Positions 50,151 to 62,217 of a stretch of 64,000 bases of DNA are shown one piece after another. The translations under genes were made by a program, and so were the position numbers. The stretch's first letter is position 1. Every line of letters starts with the position of its first letter. The notes below the pieces were generated by a model that searched no databases, was not told the origin of the DNA, and worked only from the letters and a program-made list of their open reading frames with translations. Source of the stretch: Eopsaltria australis (taxonomy: Eukaryota > Chordata > Aves > Passeriformes > Petroicidae); contig JAVTVJ010000033.1 in the NCBI GenBank assembly GCA_034509425.1, forward strand, positions 3,038,001 to 3,102,000. Direction: 5' to 3'.

Positions 50151-51961
50151 AGTAAGTATTCCTACCTTAAAAGACATACAGAGATACAGACATACACACA
50201 AAGTAGAAGTACCCTCTCCCCACACACACTTCTTAATCAGACTTTTAAAATACTAATGTAATGGCATATGGGATATAAAAACAAAACCACACTATTTTCT
50301 CCTCTTTTTATCTTTTGCAAAAGGAAAAGTCATACCGCACTAAGAGACGCCATAAACAGACAAGAGAAAAATATGTGAGTATTTCCTGGAGAGCACCCTC
50401 ACAAGAACAGCATTCATGCCATCAACTGGTTCTCTTTGGCTACCCCAGGATATAGCCAGCCTCCAGCAGAGATTCCTATAAATCTGGAAAGGCAGAAAAG
50501 CCAGGCATTCCATGAAGTCCATTAAAAACATCAGTGTTATCAATCTATTTTGTGTGGAATGTAGCTGGTACAATCCTCCCTAAGATCTATATATAAGTAA
50601 ACTGATAGTGTGTACTTAATGTGTTTTTCTGCTCCATGTTCATTGCAGGAGAATTAGCTTCCTGTAAGGAAACTGCTGGTGGTGAAGACTTGGAAATCTT
50701 CCTTTGTGTGTTGCTTCCTAGTTAACAATAAAAATAGTAATTGCATTAGATTAGTAATTGCACATTAGATGCCTATTATTTTTTTTCATTCTGCTTTAAA
50801 AGGAAATCCTAGAACTTTGTGATCTAGACATAGACATTTATTATAAATTATTTTTTTAAAAAATAGGATATGATTTCTCAATATCCTCTTGCAACTCAGA
50901 TATTGAATGCAGTAGCTATGTCTTTATTATTAAATCTGAACTTGGAATAAAAATCTATATAAATGCAGCCTTCAGCTTTTGTGAAGATTTTTGTGGCTTT
51001 TGGGGTTTTGTTAAAATTCAAAATCTTACTGAAATATGAAGACCCTTCATGAAGCTATGAATGATACATATTTATCCACTGGAATTACATCAGAACTACA
51101 TTTTTGGTTTGTGTTTAATTTGAAGAATACATTTTCAGAACTGAATCTTGATATTAGCATACAGATGGAATTGAACAGTATGTCAATACTGACTGACAAA
51201 GCAGATAGATTGCTGGTTGCTTTATTTTAGATTAGTTCTAAATTTTCTCATGGAGAATATAAAAATGTAAAAGAGTATTTCAATTTTCCATTTCATTTAA
51301 ACTGAGAAGAAAGCAATAATTCAAGGAAAACTAATAAAAGACTGATGTTAGAATATGATTGACATGTGGCTAAAATGTGTTTCAGTTGTAAAGACAGTCC
51401 AGTCATAATAAAACAACATTGACTTACTTGTAACCTTCAGGCCTCCCTTGCTCACATATAATTGATTTTAAAACAGCTTCCAAAAAAGAAAAGATGCTGT
51501 TCTATGTCTGCATGGATTTTTCCTGTGTTCTGTTGCCTTTGTTAGGAGGCATTTGAAATTAAATTACACCATATCCTAAATAACAATTTATTTCTTTGCT
51601 ATTTTATGAGAAAAAAAAAAAAATTTGAACTCCACTGTGAAAGTAAAATGCTTTATTTTTGTACACTTCCTAATAAGTGAAAATGTATGAGAGGAAGTGA
51701 GATAATCTGATGATCTGAGTGAAACAACTTCTGAAATTTTTACAATGCTGGAGACAAAGAATATTTAGATGTCCCTTATTATTAGGGTAAGGTATACGAC
51801 TTATTTTATTTGCCTATATGCATTAACAGCTCTCATTTTCTGAGCCAGAACTTGTGGAAACAAATCCCAGAAAAGTTAATATTTACATTTGTAATTTTGT
51901 TTTAGTGGCTAAGATTTGTCTCCAAAAACTTCAACCTCCTTATATCATCAATTAAGAGAAG
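50151..51961. other. AT-rich noncoding DNA
   Basis: No gene or repeat recognised. The short minus frame at 50340-50573 has no resemblance to a known protein. Confidence 0.5.
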
Positions 51962-52522
51962 CATTCTTCTTATTCTAAGCTAAACACCACACAGCCACTC
52001 ACTCACTCTCCTGTGATGGGACGAGGTAGAGAATCAGAAGAATAAAAGGTAGAAAACTTGTGGGTTGAGATAAAGGCAGTTTAGCAGGGAAAGCAAAAGC
52101 TGTGCACACAAGAAAAGCACTTGCCACAGGCAGGCAGGTGTTCAGCATCTCCAGGAGAGCAGGGCTCCCTTAAATGTAGTGGTGACTTGGGAAGAAAACC
52201 CCATCATTTTGAATGTCCCTCCCTTTTTCTTCCCCAGCTTTGACACTGAGCATGAGGTCAGATGGTCTGAGATATCCCTTTGGTCAGCTGGGCCAGATGT
52301 TCCACCTGTGTCCCCTCCCAGCTGCATCTGCACTCCCAGCTTCCTTGCTAGTGGGGTGGGCTGAGAAGCTTCAGAAAAGTCCTTAATACTGTGCAAGCAC
52401 TTCTCAAGAATAATGAAAAAGATCCCTGAGTTATCAACACTGATACCAGAATAAATGCAAAACATGGCCCCATACTAACTATTACGAAGAAAATTAAGTC
52501 TATCCCAGCTAAAAACAGTACA
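51962..52522 (-). mobile_element. Near-complete avian ERV LTR (minus)
   Basis: This is the reverse complement of the family described at 42041. On + it reads CACCACACAGCCACTCACTC, AAACTTGTGGGTTGAGATAA, GGCAGTTTAGCAGG, GGCAGGCAGGTGTTCAGC, GTGACTTGGGAAGAAAACCC, CACTGAGCATGAGGTCAGAT, ATATCCCTTTGGTCAGCTGG, AAGTCCTTAATACTG, ATGGCCCCATACTAACTATT and TCTATCCCAGCTAAAAACAG, ending in TACA at 52522. The LTR therefore starts at 52522 and points to -. The TATA element is degraded to GACACTGAGCATG. This is one of the best-preserved copies here. No internal sequence is attached. Confidence 0.88.
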
Positions 52523-53254
52523 AAGGCTAAAGGAATGGCTCTAGAAAATTTTGTTTTCCCTCTGTCAGTGCAAACAAGATGATTAGTTCAGAGGTAAATG
52601 ACTGCATCACAGATGTCTGAAGAATTTATCATAAATCACATCAAATCTGTCAGTATAAACCAACATTTCTGCCTGTACATACCACTGCATTCTCTCAAAA
52701 AGGAAAGGTTCAAATATGAGACTTTTTTCTTTAATATGTTTTCTGTTGTTCAATGGCAGTTTTAAAACCTAACATCACTGAAATGAACAGTAAAACTCTC
52801 ATTTCTTCCATTGTACTACAACTTAAACCCCAATGTGCAACGTAAGTAGTATAATTTAAAAAAATGGCAACCAATATGGATATATCTGCACTACTTAGCT
52901 CTTCAAAAGACTGATGCATAAATTTTAACTCAGCCTTGGAATCCAAACTTATATGAACTGTTTCCTCAAAACAAAACCTGATACAACGTCTGCATCTGGT
53001 TAATAATATTTTCTCAGTTCTGCATCAAAAGACTTTATGAATGGGCTTTCTCTCTCTCTTCGTTTTGTTTTCCAGGCTACATCAGTTGCATTTCCTCAGT
53101 ATTTCCTCATGGCTCACATGCTCCACCGCAGACCACTGTGGTGAACTCATTCAGCTCACACATCTTCCTTGTTTTGAGGATACAAAACTAGATACAATAT
53201 TTTACACACAATCTTAAAAGGTGTAAGTAATAGAGAAAAAAAAATTGTTGTTAG
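52523..53254. other. AT-rich noncoding DNA
   Basis: Nothing recognised. Confidence 0.55.
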
Positions 53255-53581
53255 TTGGTTGTGTTCCCCTTAAAACAGCACGGGAGGCTTTTGGCCTTCT
53301 GCAGTGTCAGGTTGCAGGCCCCCATGGCCAGAGCTTCTTCCTGGCCACTCAATCTCCAGCCTACTGCTGCAAGAGATTCCTCCTTTCTAGGTGGAGACTT
53401 TTTATTTGTCCCCGATGAAGTTCATAAAGCTCCTGCCAACCTACTCCTGCTGCTTGTCAAGTTTCTGAATGGCAGCCATCATACTCTGAGTGTGTTGAAT
53501 GTGTTTTCTACGGCAGTATTATTTGGAAACTTTGCACAGGTACATATCAGTAATGTGATTTTGCATTTCTGTTCAAATTAA
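53255..53581 (-). other. GC-richer patch with protein-like minus-strand pieces
   Basis: A 108-codon frame is open on +, but its translation resembles nothing. The minus strand gives collinear pieces in shifting frames, such as MMAAIQKLDKQQE, QELYELHRGQIKSLHLERRN and GACNLTLQKAKSLPC, which have the look of a short decayed coiled-coil coding segment. The pieces are brief and the evidence is weak. It could equally be an unrecognised old repeat. Confidence 0.2.
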
Positions 53582-54536
53582 CGTCGTATTTGTACGCTAC
53601 TGTACTTAATTTCCTGCTTACAAGTCTTGTGCTAACCTGAGAACCAGTGGCATTGCAGTAGCCATTGGAAGGCACTGAGTTTCCTTACCTGCCTGAAGTT
53701 AGTCAGCTGGGATAAAGAGAATCTGAGTGGAACTATGATCTTCCTTCACAGTCTGCTGCTGTGAGCAGGTAATATGATAGGAAGACCTATAGGAAGACTT
53801 ATATTTATAGACCTAGTCTACAGCTGAATAAATTCTGAATTATTAAAAATATTTAATAAATTAATTAAGAAATTTGGAGGATAAACAAGTGGAGGCACAG
53901 ATTTTCCCCATTTTATTTAAAATATTTCTTTCTGTAATGTTATTATATTTGAATGCATCCTCAGATCTCTAAACGATTTCTGGTTTTAATCTCTCTTTCC
54001 CAGATGTGATAGAGGATTAAGGGAAAATGAATTGTTTGGAGAGAGGTAAATGTGGTAGATGAAGCAAAATGATTAGTGGTCACTTGCTGGTTACTATGCT
54101 GTTAAGGTAATACTTATCAGGAACTCATTGACAGGAGAGAAACTAATATTTGAAATGTGAGAATATTGAGAAAGTGACTTGCACTATCCCATATTCTAAA
54201 CTCACAGGTTTCCCAAGGATGGTTTATGCTCTGAATATATCAGTCAACCTATAGTCTAGCCTCAGAAAAGATTAGAAAATGTCAAGGACAGAATCAGGAC
54301 AATCATAATTTCACCCAGAGATAAGCAGCATGTATCCCTTTCCCCTTAATCAAGAAAAGATATGATAGTACCTCTACTTTTCATAATATTGTATACACAA
54401 CTGTGCTGTTTCTTGATTAGAATCATGCTTTATCCAGCCCCTGTGCAAGTACAGAAAGTTAAGGCCCACTCATTGCATCCAGCTTGCATTGTCTGTTTAG
54501 AAAAAATCTTCCCTGTAGGGTTGTTATAGCATTTTC
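53582..54536. other. AT-rich noncoding DNA
   Basis: Nothing recognised. Confidence 0.55.
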
Positions 54537-55137
54537 TTTTTTCTTATTTCTTTTCTTTTCTTTTCTTTTCTTTTCTTTTCTTTTCTTTTCTTTTCTTTTC
54601 TTTTCTTTTCTTTTCTTTTCTTTCCTTTCCTTTCCTTTCCTTTCCTTTCCTTTCCTTTCCTTTCCTTTCCTTTCCTTTCCTTTCCCTTTCCTTTCCTTTC
54701 CTTTCCTTTCCTTTCCTTTCCTTTCCTTTCCTTTCCTTTCCTTTCCTTTCCTTTCCTTTCCTTTCCTTTCCTTTCCTTTCTTCCTTTCCTTTCCTTTTTC
54801 CTTTCCTTTTTCCTTTCCTTTTTCCTTTCCTTTTTCCTTTCCTTTTTCCTTTCCTTTTCCTTTCCTTTTCCTTTTCCTTTCTAACTTTTCCTTTCCTTTT
54901 CCTTTTCCTTTCCTTTCCTTTCCTTTCCTTTCCTTTCCTTTTCCTTGCTGCCTTTTAAGCACCCTTTTTGCTTCCTTTCCTTTCCTTTCCTTTCCTTTCC
55001 TTTCCTTTCCTTTCCTTTCCTTTCCTTTCCTTTCCTTTCCTTTCCTTTTCCTTTCCTTTTCCTTTCCTTTTCCTTTCCTTTTCCTTTCCTTTTCCTTTCC
55101 TTTTCCTTTCCTTTTCCTTTTCTTTTCTTTTTTTTTT
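54537..55137. repeat. 600-bp polypyrimidine (TTTTC)n/(TTTCC)n array
   Basis: The + strand is almost pure C and T. It begins with about 17 TTTTC units and switches at about 54620 to TTTCC units. It then passes into a 12-bp higher-order unit (CCTTTCCTTTTT) at about 54785-54858, is broken at 54882-54886 and by a non-repeat insert at about 54945-54972, and resumes as TTTCC. It ends in an 11-bp unit (TTTTCCTTTCC) at about 55045-55118. Pentamer arrays have no stop codon in any frame, which creates frames of about 250 codons on both strands (SFPFL on +, KGKERK on -). These are not genes. Mirror symmetry makes triplex (H-DNA) formation possible. Confidence 0.97.
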
Positions 55138-55334
55138 CTTCCGAAACCTTCCTTTCCTTCCTGGAGACCTTCCTTCCTGAGCCTAACTACTTTCAACTTC
55201 CCTAAGCCTTTTTCCTTCTCTTTCTCTCTTTCTTCTTTTCTTTCTTTTTGCTTTTTTTTTTAAACCTCCCTCGCAGCAGTTGCTTCCTCGCCATTTAGGG
55301 GCACAAAAGCCTATTTCTCCCTTTCCACTTCCTG
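55138..55334. other. Pyrimidine-rich tail of the array
   Basis: The DNA remains C/T-rich up to about 55260 (CTTCCTTCCTGAG, CTTTCTCTCTTTC, T9) and then becomes ordinary sequence. Confidence 0.7.
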
Positions 55335-55352
55335 CCACCAGAGGGGCTGCTA
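55335..55352 (+). promoter_or_regulatory. CTCF-like motif
   Basis: CCACCAGAGGGGCTGCTA, preceded by CCTG, agrees with the CTCF core (CCACCAG followed by AGGGG and a GCTA-type tail) with one extra or changed base in the GGGC part. It lies about 200 bp downstream of the polypyrimidine array. A motif match alone is weak. Confidence 0.35.
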
Positions 55353-58300
55353 CATGTTGTTAAGTCACAGAAATACCAAACACTTCAGAGACATGATTAA
55401 TGGCAATAGCTACTTTGCTTGATGGATTTTGATCCCCCAGCAGAAATCTGGCATCAATCTTGTGGCTGAATTCCTCTCTGCTGCTAGATGATTTAGTATC
55501 CCATGTCCTGTGTTCTACAACTTCCATTTGGAGCTGAACAATTTCTCTGTCACTTTGGAAGTGTAGCAATAATTTCCACTCTGCTTTAGATTCCAAGGTG
55601 TTGGCAAGTCACTGCTTTTAGGACACACTACAAAGGGGTTCATTAGAACTATGAGAATAGGGAAGACACTCCATTAATTACCCTTCAGTCAGTAATACAT
55701 GCTCTCCCCTCCAACCCCATTATAGACAAAACAGAATTGCTGTATAATTTCAGATATATGTGTGTTCTGTTTAGCATTTACTTGGCATTTGTGCATAAAA
55801 TCTTATGCCATGGTATAGAATTCTTGAAGTTCAGAATTACTGCTGAACTTCTACAGATAATATTTCCACATTAAAATCCAGATGTAAAAACTGCAGAAGG
55901 TGTACTAAATCACTTAAATACATGAAATTGCTTGAAATACCTGAATAGAGAGATGCAAGCATTTTATCATTATATTAATATGAATTCTGAGGATGCTAAG
56001 TAGGCTTCCATCTAATATTAGTATTATAATAGTAAAGTTAATTAACCAGTTAATAAAATGTTGTAATAAGCTGTAGGCAAGTTAATAAATAAAGCTCAAA
56101 CTAAGTGGAAAATGTTGTGACAGAAAACAGAAGCTAAGAAAAAGATTTCCCACCAGACTCCAGATAAGTATCTTGTAAACTTAAGTATTAGCAAAATTAA
56201 TTGTTCAAATACCTCTGTGAAACAATGATGCAAATAGAGAGAATTAAACATGAAGTGGCTTTGATCAGGCTCAAAGAACTCATCTGTGGGAAATCACGTC
56301 AGGAACTATGAGACTGAGTTCAACAATTTACAGAAACAATTTAATGTCTGTAATTCTCAGAATGCACAAATAATAAGCTGTCTTCACAATGAAACAGTTC
56401 ATCCAAATCAATATTAAAATTGTGACTATTGCAGAAAATACATTAGTACATTTCTGTCAGGAGAAATGTCTTACACTTCAGAACCTGAACTAAGGATTAT
56501 TGAGGTAGCTAGTGTACTCTAGTTCTGGTTAAACTATTAAGTAGCAGTCTAAATCAAGATCCCAGGCATAACAATTAGTATGCCACAAATTATTTGACAT
56601 TAAAAAAACCCCCAACAAATCAAGGAAATTCTCTAATTATGTGTTTTACCTACATCCCCTCTCTCTCTGTCCAAGATATACATATAATACCTGTTTTCCC
56701 AAGCATGAGCATGCCTTACTGCATCTCCTAGCATGTGTAACTAAGCAGCCCTCTGACTTACCAACAAGTGTGAACCCACAGATCACTGCACTGAAGTTTG
56801 TTACCATTATAAAAAGACTCATTCTCTCTGCTCTAAGGAAGACTGGTGGAAGCCTTCAGGCCAGTGCAAAGTTCCCCTTAAGAGCTACAGCACTGATTAA
56901 TCAAATCCAATGCTGTGAAGGTGACTAGGAGTTCTCTCCATCATTCGCTTCATGCCAGCCCCTTGTCTCACACCTATTCACTGTCTCATTGTCTCTGTTA
57001 GCACTGTGACTGTCGGAGAGACCTTTCTCACACTGATTGCTCATAAAATAAATTTGGTAGCAGTTGACACAGGACTAACATTCTTGCAGTGTATAAACTG
57101 ATCTTTGGGCCAGTGCCTTTTACTATTGTACCTGCAAGGAGTAATATTGAGGGACACACCAAAAATAATTAAAAAAAAATAAAGCCTTTTCCCCAACTTA
57201 ACCATCAAACATTTCCTGTTTGGTAGGCATGTTCTTAGTCCATTTCTTTTATTCTATCCATGTGAAATGCTTTTTGTTGTGAGACTGTGTCATGCTTTGA
57301 ATGGATGTACTTGCGACATCATCCCCACTAGATACAGAAACACCTTCACCAGTAGGGAAATCAAACTGCCAAAGCAAGGCCATAGGGTCTCCCATACAGA
57401 CTCCAAGAAAGTGCTGGGTGCCTCTGAAAAAGAGTCCAGAAAGCTTTTAGAATGTAAACAACCTTCTGCCTTACTGTAGATGTGCTTGAACAATGGGAAA
57501 ACTTATTGAAGCTCTTGGATTTAAGGTTGTTCTATGCTCATTGGATCTAGTGTTTGCAGTTCCTCAGATGGATTTTCTCCAGACAGAAAATCACTCCTCT
57601 AAAGAAGTTCTTGAGTGACAGTGCACAATAATTTAGTTCAGGGATTATAATCTATGGTCCAGAAACTGCTGCAGGCATGTAATGACTCCTAAATAGTCCA
57701 AAACAAAATTATTAAGAAAAGAAATATTATTGTCAGTGGCTAAAATTCAAAGTGCAAAAGTCTGCATGATAATAGTTTCAGAATCTGTAAATTTCAAAAG
57801 TTAAAAAAAAAATTATTCATCAATGGGGACATTAACTCAGGAATGGAAGACCTGGATTCTGCACTAACTTCAGAACATTGCACCTATAATTCTTATATCC
57901 TGGACATCAGCTGTGGTTTTTAAGCACTTATGGAATAAGCAGGAAAACTGATTCTCTTCTCTTTCTGTTCAGAATGTGCCATTCTGTAGCCAGGAATGAA
58001 AATGTCAAGAGATCAGAAGAAGAGCTAACATAAATGACATGACTCTTGGGATGGTGAAATCTCAAAACTGTTGAGTGGTTCAACATCAGTAAGACACTGA
58101 ATAAAAGATGGGAACCGTTGATATAGCACAAAATAAATTGCATTAGGGTCTCTAAACAGCATTATGCATTTCAAAATAGTATAGAATTTGTTAAGCATTC
58201 CAAGCCATATAAAGGAAAGGAATCAAAGCATTACATGTTACATATTAAATTATTTTGGTTTAGTAAATGTGATATAATACTCCAATATCCTTTAACCCTT

Positions 58301-60365
58301 GCAAATTTGCAGAAATCAGATAAAAACTGGAACTCCTGTTATCACCATTTTATACATCTTTGCAAGGAATCTTGAGACAGGACACACAAGAGAAATGAAT
58401 AAAAAATTGTATTTGTGGTCTTGTGGAGTGATCCTTCACAACTGGCAGATTGCTTTTTTATTATAGAAAGAATCTCTGTGTCTCTATCTCAGTGATTTAT
58501 CTAGTGATTGTGTGTTTGCTGGCTCACTGAAGTACCACCTGTAATGCAATACATTCTACTAAAACAGTATATTTCCCAGAACATATTTTTGTAACATAGT
58601 CTTTGCAAATATTTAAGACAAAAATAATTTTTCCCACTGAAAATTCTTTCAATTCATTGACATATTGTTATGTCTTTTTAAAAGTAATATACACGTATGA
58701 AAAGGAATAAATCTGATGACCCTTCACTGATTTTTTATTATTTTGCTAGTATATCCTATGTTTCCAAATGCTTTATGTTTCAAGAGATAACTTTGAACAC
58801 TTGATTACCAGTAATCAAGTAACTGACTCTTCAAGCAAGAACACTCTCCCACCAAAATCGCTGCATGAAAATTTGTTAAAGAAGGATCTGTTTTCCATTC
58901 ACGAAATCAGTGCCTAAACTATTTATTTTCTTCCTGGCAACAAAGGGAAAATACAGATGAAAAGAATTAAGGTAGGATGTGGATAGGGAGCAAATCTAAT
59001 AGCAGGTATTCTATAAAAACACAGACTCACAAGTAACAAAATCAGAATAGTCATCATCAGAGCAAAGTCTTCTGTCTGCATGGAGCACCAGCAGCCTACG
59101 CAATCTGTTTCACACTGGTCTACCAGCAGAGCTCAATCTTGGCTCAGAAGAACCATCATCAACTCAGATGGATAAAGCTATTTCTGTACAGTCCCTGGTC
59201 TGTCTAAGGAGATTACTAAGGAAGGTGTCAGTGAGTACTTGTTGGAATGGTAGCAATAGGGACACCTGCTTGGAGCTGAATTGATGCCTACTTCACATCT
59301 ACATCTTGAGTGTGCTCTGGAACTCAACCAGAGACCTAAAACTGAAATACTCTGATAAAGAAACCTCTGCAGCATAGAGTTAAAAATTATTGGCAGCCAA
59401 GAAAAGTAACATAATGGAAAGAGAAAACCAAAGCAAACAAGGTGCATTCTATTATAAAATGTTTTCTTAGTATGTGATGTAGCCATCCATGGCTCACATG
59501 CACAATAGGTATGGGTCCATCATGATTTTTAATCATAATTAATATTTTCCAAATTTATGGCATAGAACAGGTCAATACATGAAGACAAAAAATATATTAT
59601 TTACTATTATAGCCCATTTTATTCCTTTGCTCCTTATTTCAAATCCTGGGTAGTATTTCAGGCTTATCTACTTGAGCAAGGGCAGGAAAATCTGATTTAC
59701 ATTTTGCTGTACATAAACTCATATAAATAAAACAGTGTGTTCTACATCTGAGCTTATAAACTCTGAAAAGTAGGAAGCTATTAAGTTCCCACATAATACA
59801 CCATTGATATGGTTGTGATTTTGAGACTAGAGTTTTTCTTATTTTTAACACCCTTAGAATGAAATCCAGAAGAACTCACACCTATATGGAGTTTATTGGC
59901 AAACTTTCTGATGATTTTTCATTATTATCAAAACATTGTTCGATTTCAGTATGGTTTGTAGTTTTTGATTCCCCTAGTCCTAAAAAACATCACCTTTCTT
60001 GGTCATCTTGTACACAACCAAGAATACTATCAATGCAAAATCTGGATGTTATCTGAGGCCCAGTTTTAATCACCTGCTCTGTTTTCTGCCCACTCAACAT
60101 ATTTTTAAAAATCTCTTCAACTGTTTTTTATTATGGTTGTACTCCTCAGCCTTCTTTTACAACAGTAAGTATTGTCTAGCCACTTCTTCATTACACTCTA
60201 CTTTTTCCAGCTTTGTTTTCAGAAATCAAATAAAAGAAATATAATAGAATATTGAACTTGAAGAGGGCTTCTAGGTCATGAGTCCCTTCTTCCTCTCTTC
60301 ACATTTAATCACATAGCATAATTCACTTCATAAATTAACCCATTTCTTTCTTTGCAGTACCTAGG

Positions 60366-60375
<10 letters not shown>
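55353..60375. other. AT-rich noncoding DNA
   Basis: No gene or dispersed repeat recognised. A 10-bp hairpin is present at 58799-58820. A slightly GC-richer patch at 56930-57080 containing AAAATAAATTTGG could be a relic LTR end, but I cannot support it. Confidence 0.5.
58799..58820. repeat. 10-bp perfect inverted repeat with 2-nt loop
   Basis: ACTTGATTAC (58799-58808) and GTAATCAAGT (58811-58820) are exact reverse complements around CA. Each arm contains a GTAATCAA-like homeodomain word, so it could be a paired binding site. Confidence 0.85.

Positions 60376-60400
<25 letters not shown>
60376..60400. repeat. T25 homopolymer
   Basis: Twenty-five consecutive T follow TTTTTTCTC. On the minus strand this is an A tail with no recognisable retroelement attached. 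Confidence 0.92.
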
Positions 60401-62040
60401 GTGTAGTTTCTTTTCTTTTGTTTAGGAGACTATGTTTTCTTCTTGGATTGGCTTTGTTTCTATTACTCCTGTTAAACACTTTCTCCAGGATTTATTCCTC
60501 AACACATACGTTCCCTGTCAAGGCTACACTGATTACACACAGCTATTCTGTGCCCATCTATTCTCATGCCAACATTGTCTCTTAGTTAAATAACTCTTTT
60601 ATGTGCCTTGGGTTTATTTGTAGGCAACAATTATATTCCCTCTCATCCTTAGTTTTTCCAGACAAAACAAAATATGTTCATTTTGCTTCCTTTTTTCTTC
60701 AAAAGGTCCCAGTAGTCTTCCTCCTTCTAAAAGTAATTGGACAGGGTGAAGATACAGTGATTGCCCCATATATATTGGATGGCCTGAAGGATGCATAAGC
60801 ATGTTGGAAGAAAATTTTTCTTAACAGGAAAAAATGACTGGGACTTTGAATAACTTGGTTATCCAATAATAGTTATTTGCTGATGGATCAAATAATATGA
60901 TATAAATAGTTGCAGAATGTAGGAGGTGGCCAGCTGGTATTGTAACATGGTAAATCATGGCAATACTGTGCTCCTTTCATAGAGTTGATTTTCTGCAATG
61001 CATATTCACTATATATGAAACTTTTAATAGTTACCAGGCACATAAGTATTTTGTGGATTTAACCATTGTATGTTTATTTAATGCAATGTAATCAAATATA
61101 ATCCTTCTAGAAAGTTGTAGGAGCTGTGTAGTAGCTCTGACAACTGAAAAACTACTATATAATTTGAATTATTTCTCAGATCATACTTGTATGCTGACAG
61201 GTAACTATTATGAGGAAGAAAATGATATATTACATGAAGTTTTCCTGAGAGTCTTTGTATATATTTCTTTTACCAGGGACACTTGCAATTTAATAGTGCG
61301 TTAAAAGACCATGTGGTGTGCCATTTGTCATGAAGTATTTTTATATAATCTAAGTTATAATTTCCTGCTTGGGCCCTAATTAATCTAATAACCACCTCAT
61401 TAACTTTTAGGAAAACCTCACTCTAACTTAAGGTTAATTATTTAGCACTTTTGGCATCATTGCTACACTACATACATATGTGCTTATTTTTTGCTATTTA
61501 TAAGATCCACTTGTAAGTGAAAATTAATGAATGAATGAAAAAGTTTTGTATATCAGAAAGTGATATTAAATATATGTTTTCTTGTTTTTTTTTTTTTTAA
61601 TAGTCAGAAGAGAAAGAAGAGACACAACTATCCCCGCATACATAGCCTCATGTAACCTTCCCTAGTCCCCTCAGCCTCCTTTCTCTGGCAATGGACAGAA
61701 CAGACACTGTTAAGGGGCAGTCACTCTCTAGTACATTCATCTGACACATTGGATGACTCATGCTCTCTCTGAAACTTGTGAAATGATAGTTTGTAAAATC
61801 AGATATATACTTCTACAGTCTAAAGTACGGGAAGATCGCTCGAATCTAAGTTGTGTTTATCTTCACAATATCACATAAATTATATGTATATTCATACACA
61901 CAACTATATAATTATGCTTGATATACTGAGTTACATCTGCAGCTAGTCAAATACTTCAAAAAATATTTTAATCAGTAAATGCTACCGCTTTAAAACAGAA
62001 ACTTATTTTTAAATTAATTATATTGATAATTTATTTGGAA
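60401..62040. other. AT-rich noncoding DNA
   Basis: Nothing coding was recognised. A patch at 61370-61450 with GGGCCCTAATTAATCTAATAA and CTTAAGGTTAATTATTTAG has homeodomain-like words and might be a conserved element. Confidence 0.45.
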
Positions 62041-62217
62041 TCCTTCCTTCCTTCCTTCCTTCCTTCCTTCCTTCCTTCCTTCCTTCCTTCCTTCCTTCCT
62101 TCCTTCCTTCCTTCCTTCCTTCCTTCCTTCCTTCCTTTCCTTCCTTCCTTCCTTCCTTCCTTCCTTTCCTTCCTTCCTTCCTTCCTTCCTTTTCTTTCCT
62201 TCTTTTTCCTTCCTTCT
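62041..62217. repeat. (CCTT)n tetranucleotide microsatellite
   Basis: About 43 TTCC units run with two single-T insertions (CTTTCC, near 62136-62166) and a degraded end (TTTTCTTTCC, TCTTTTTCC). The frames on both strands (SFLPSFLP and KEGRKEGR) are artefacts of the repeat. Confidence 0.97.

Noticed and set aside
54459..55263. Open frames of 245 and 259 codons on opposite strands (K/G/E/R-rich and S/F/P/L-rich)
   Set aside because: They are the unavoidable translation of a pentamer array without stop codons in any frame, and both strands are open at once.
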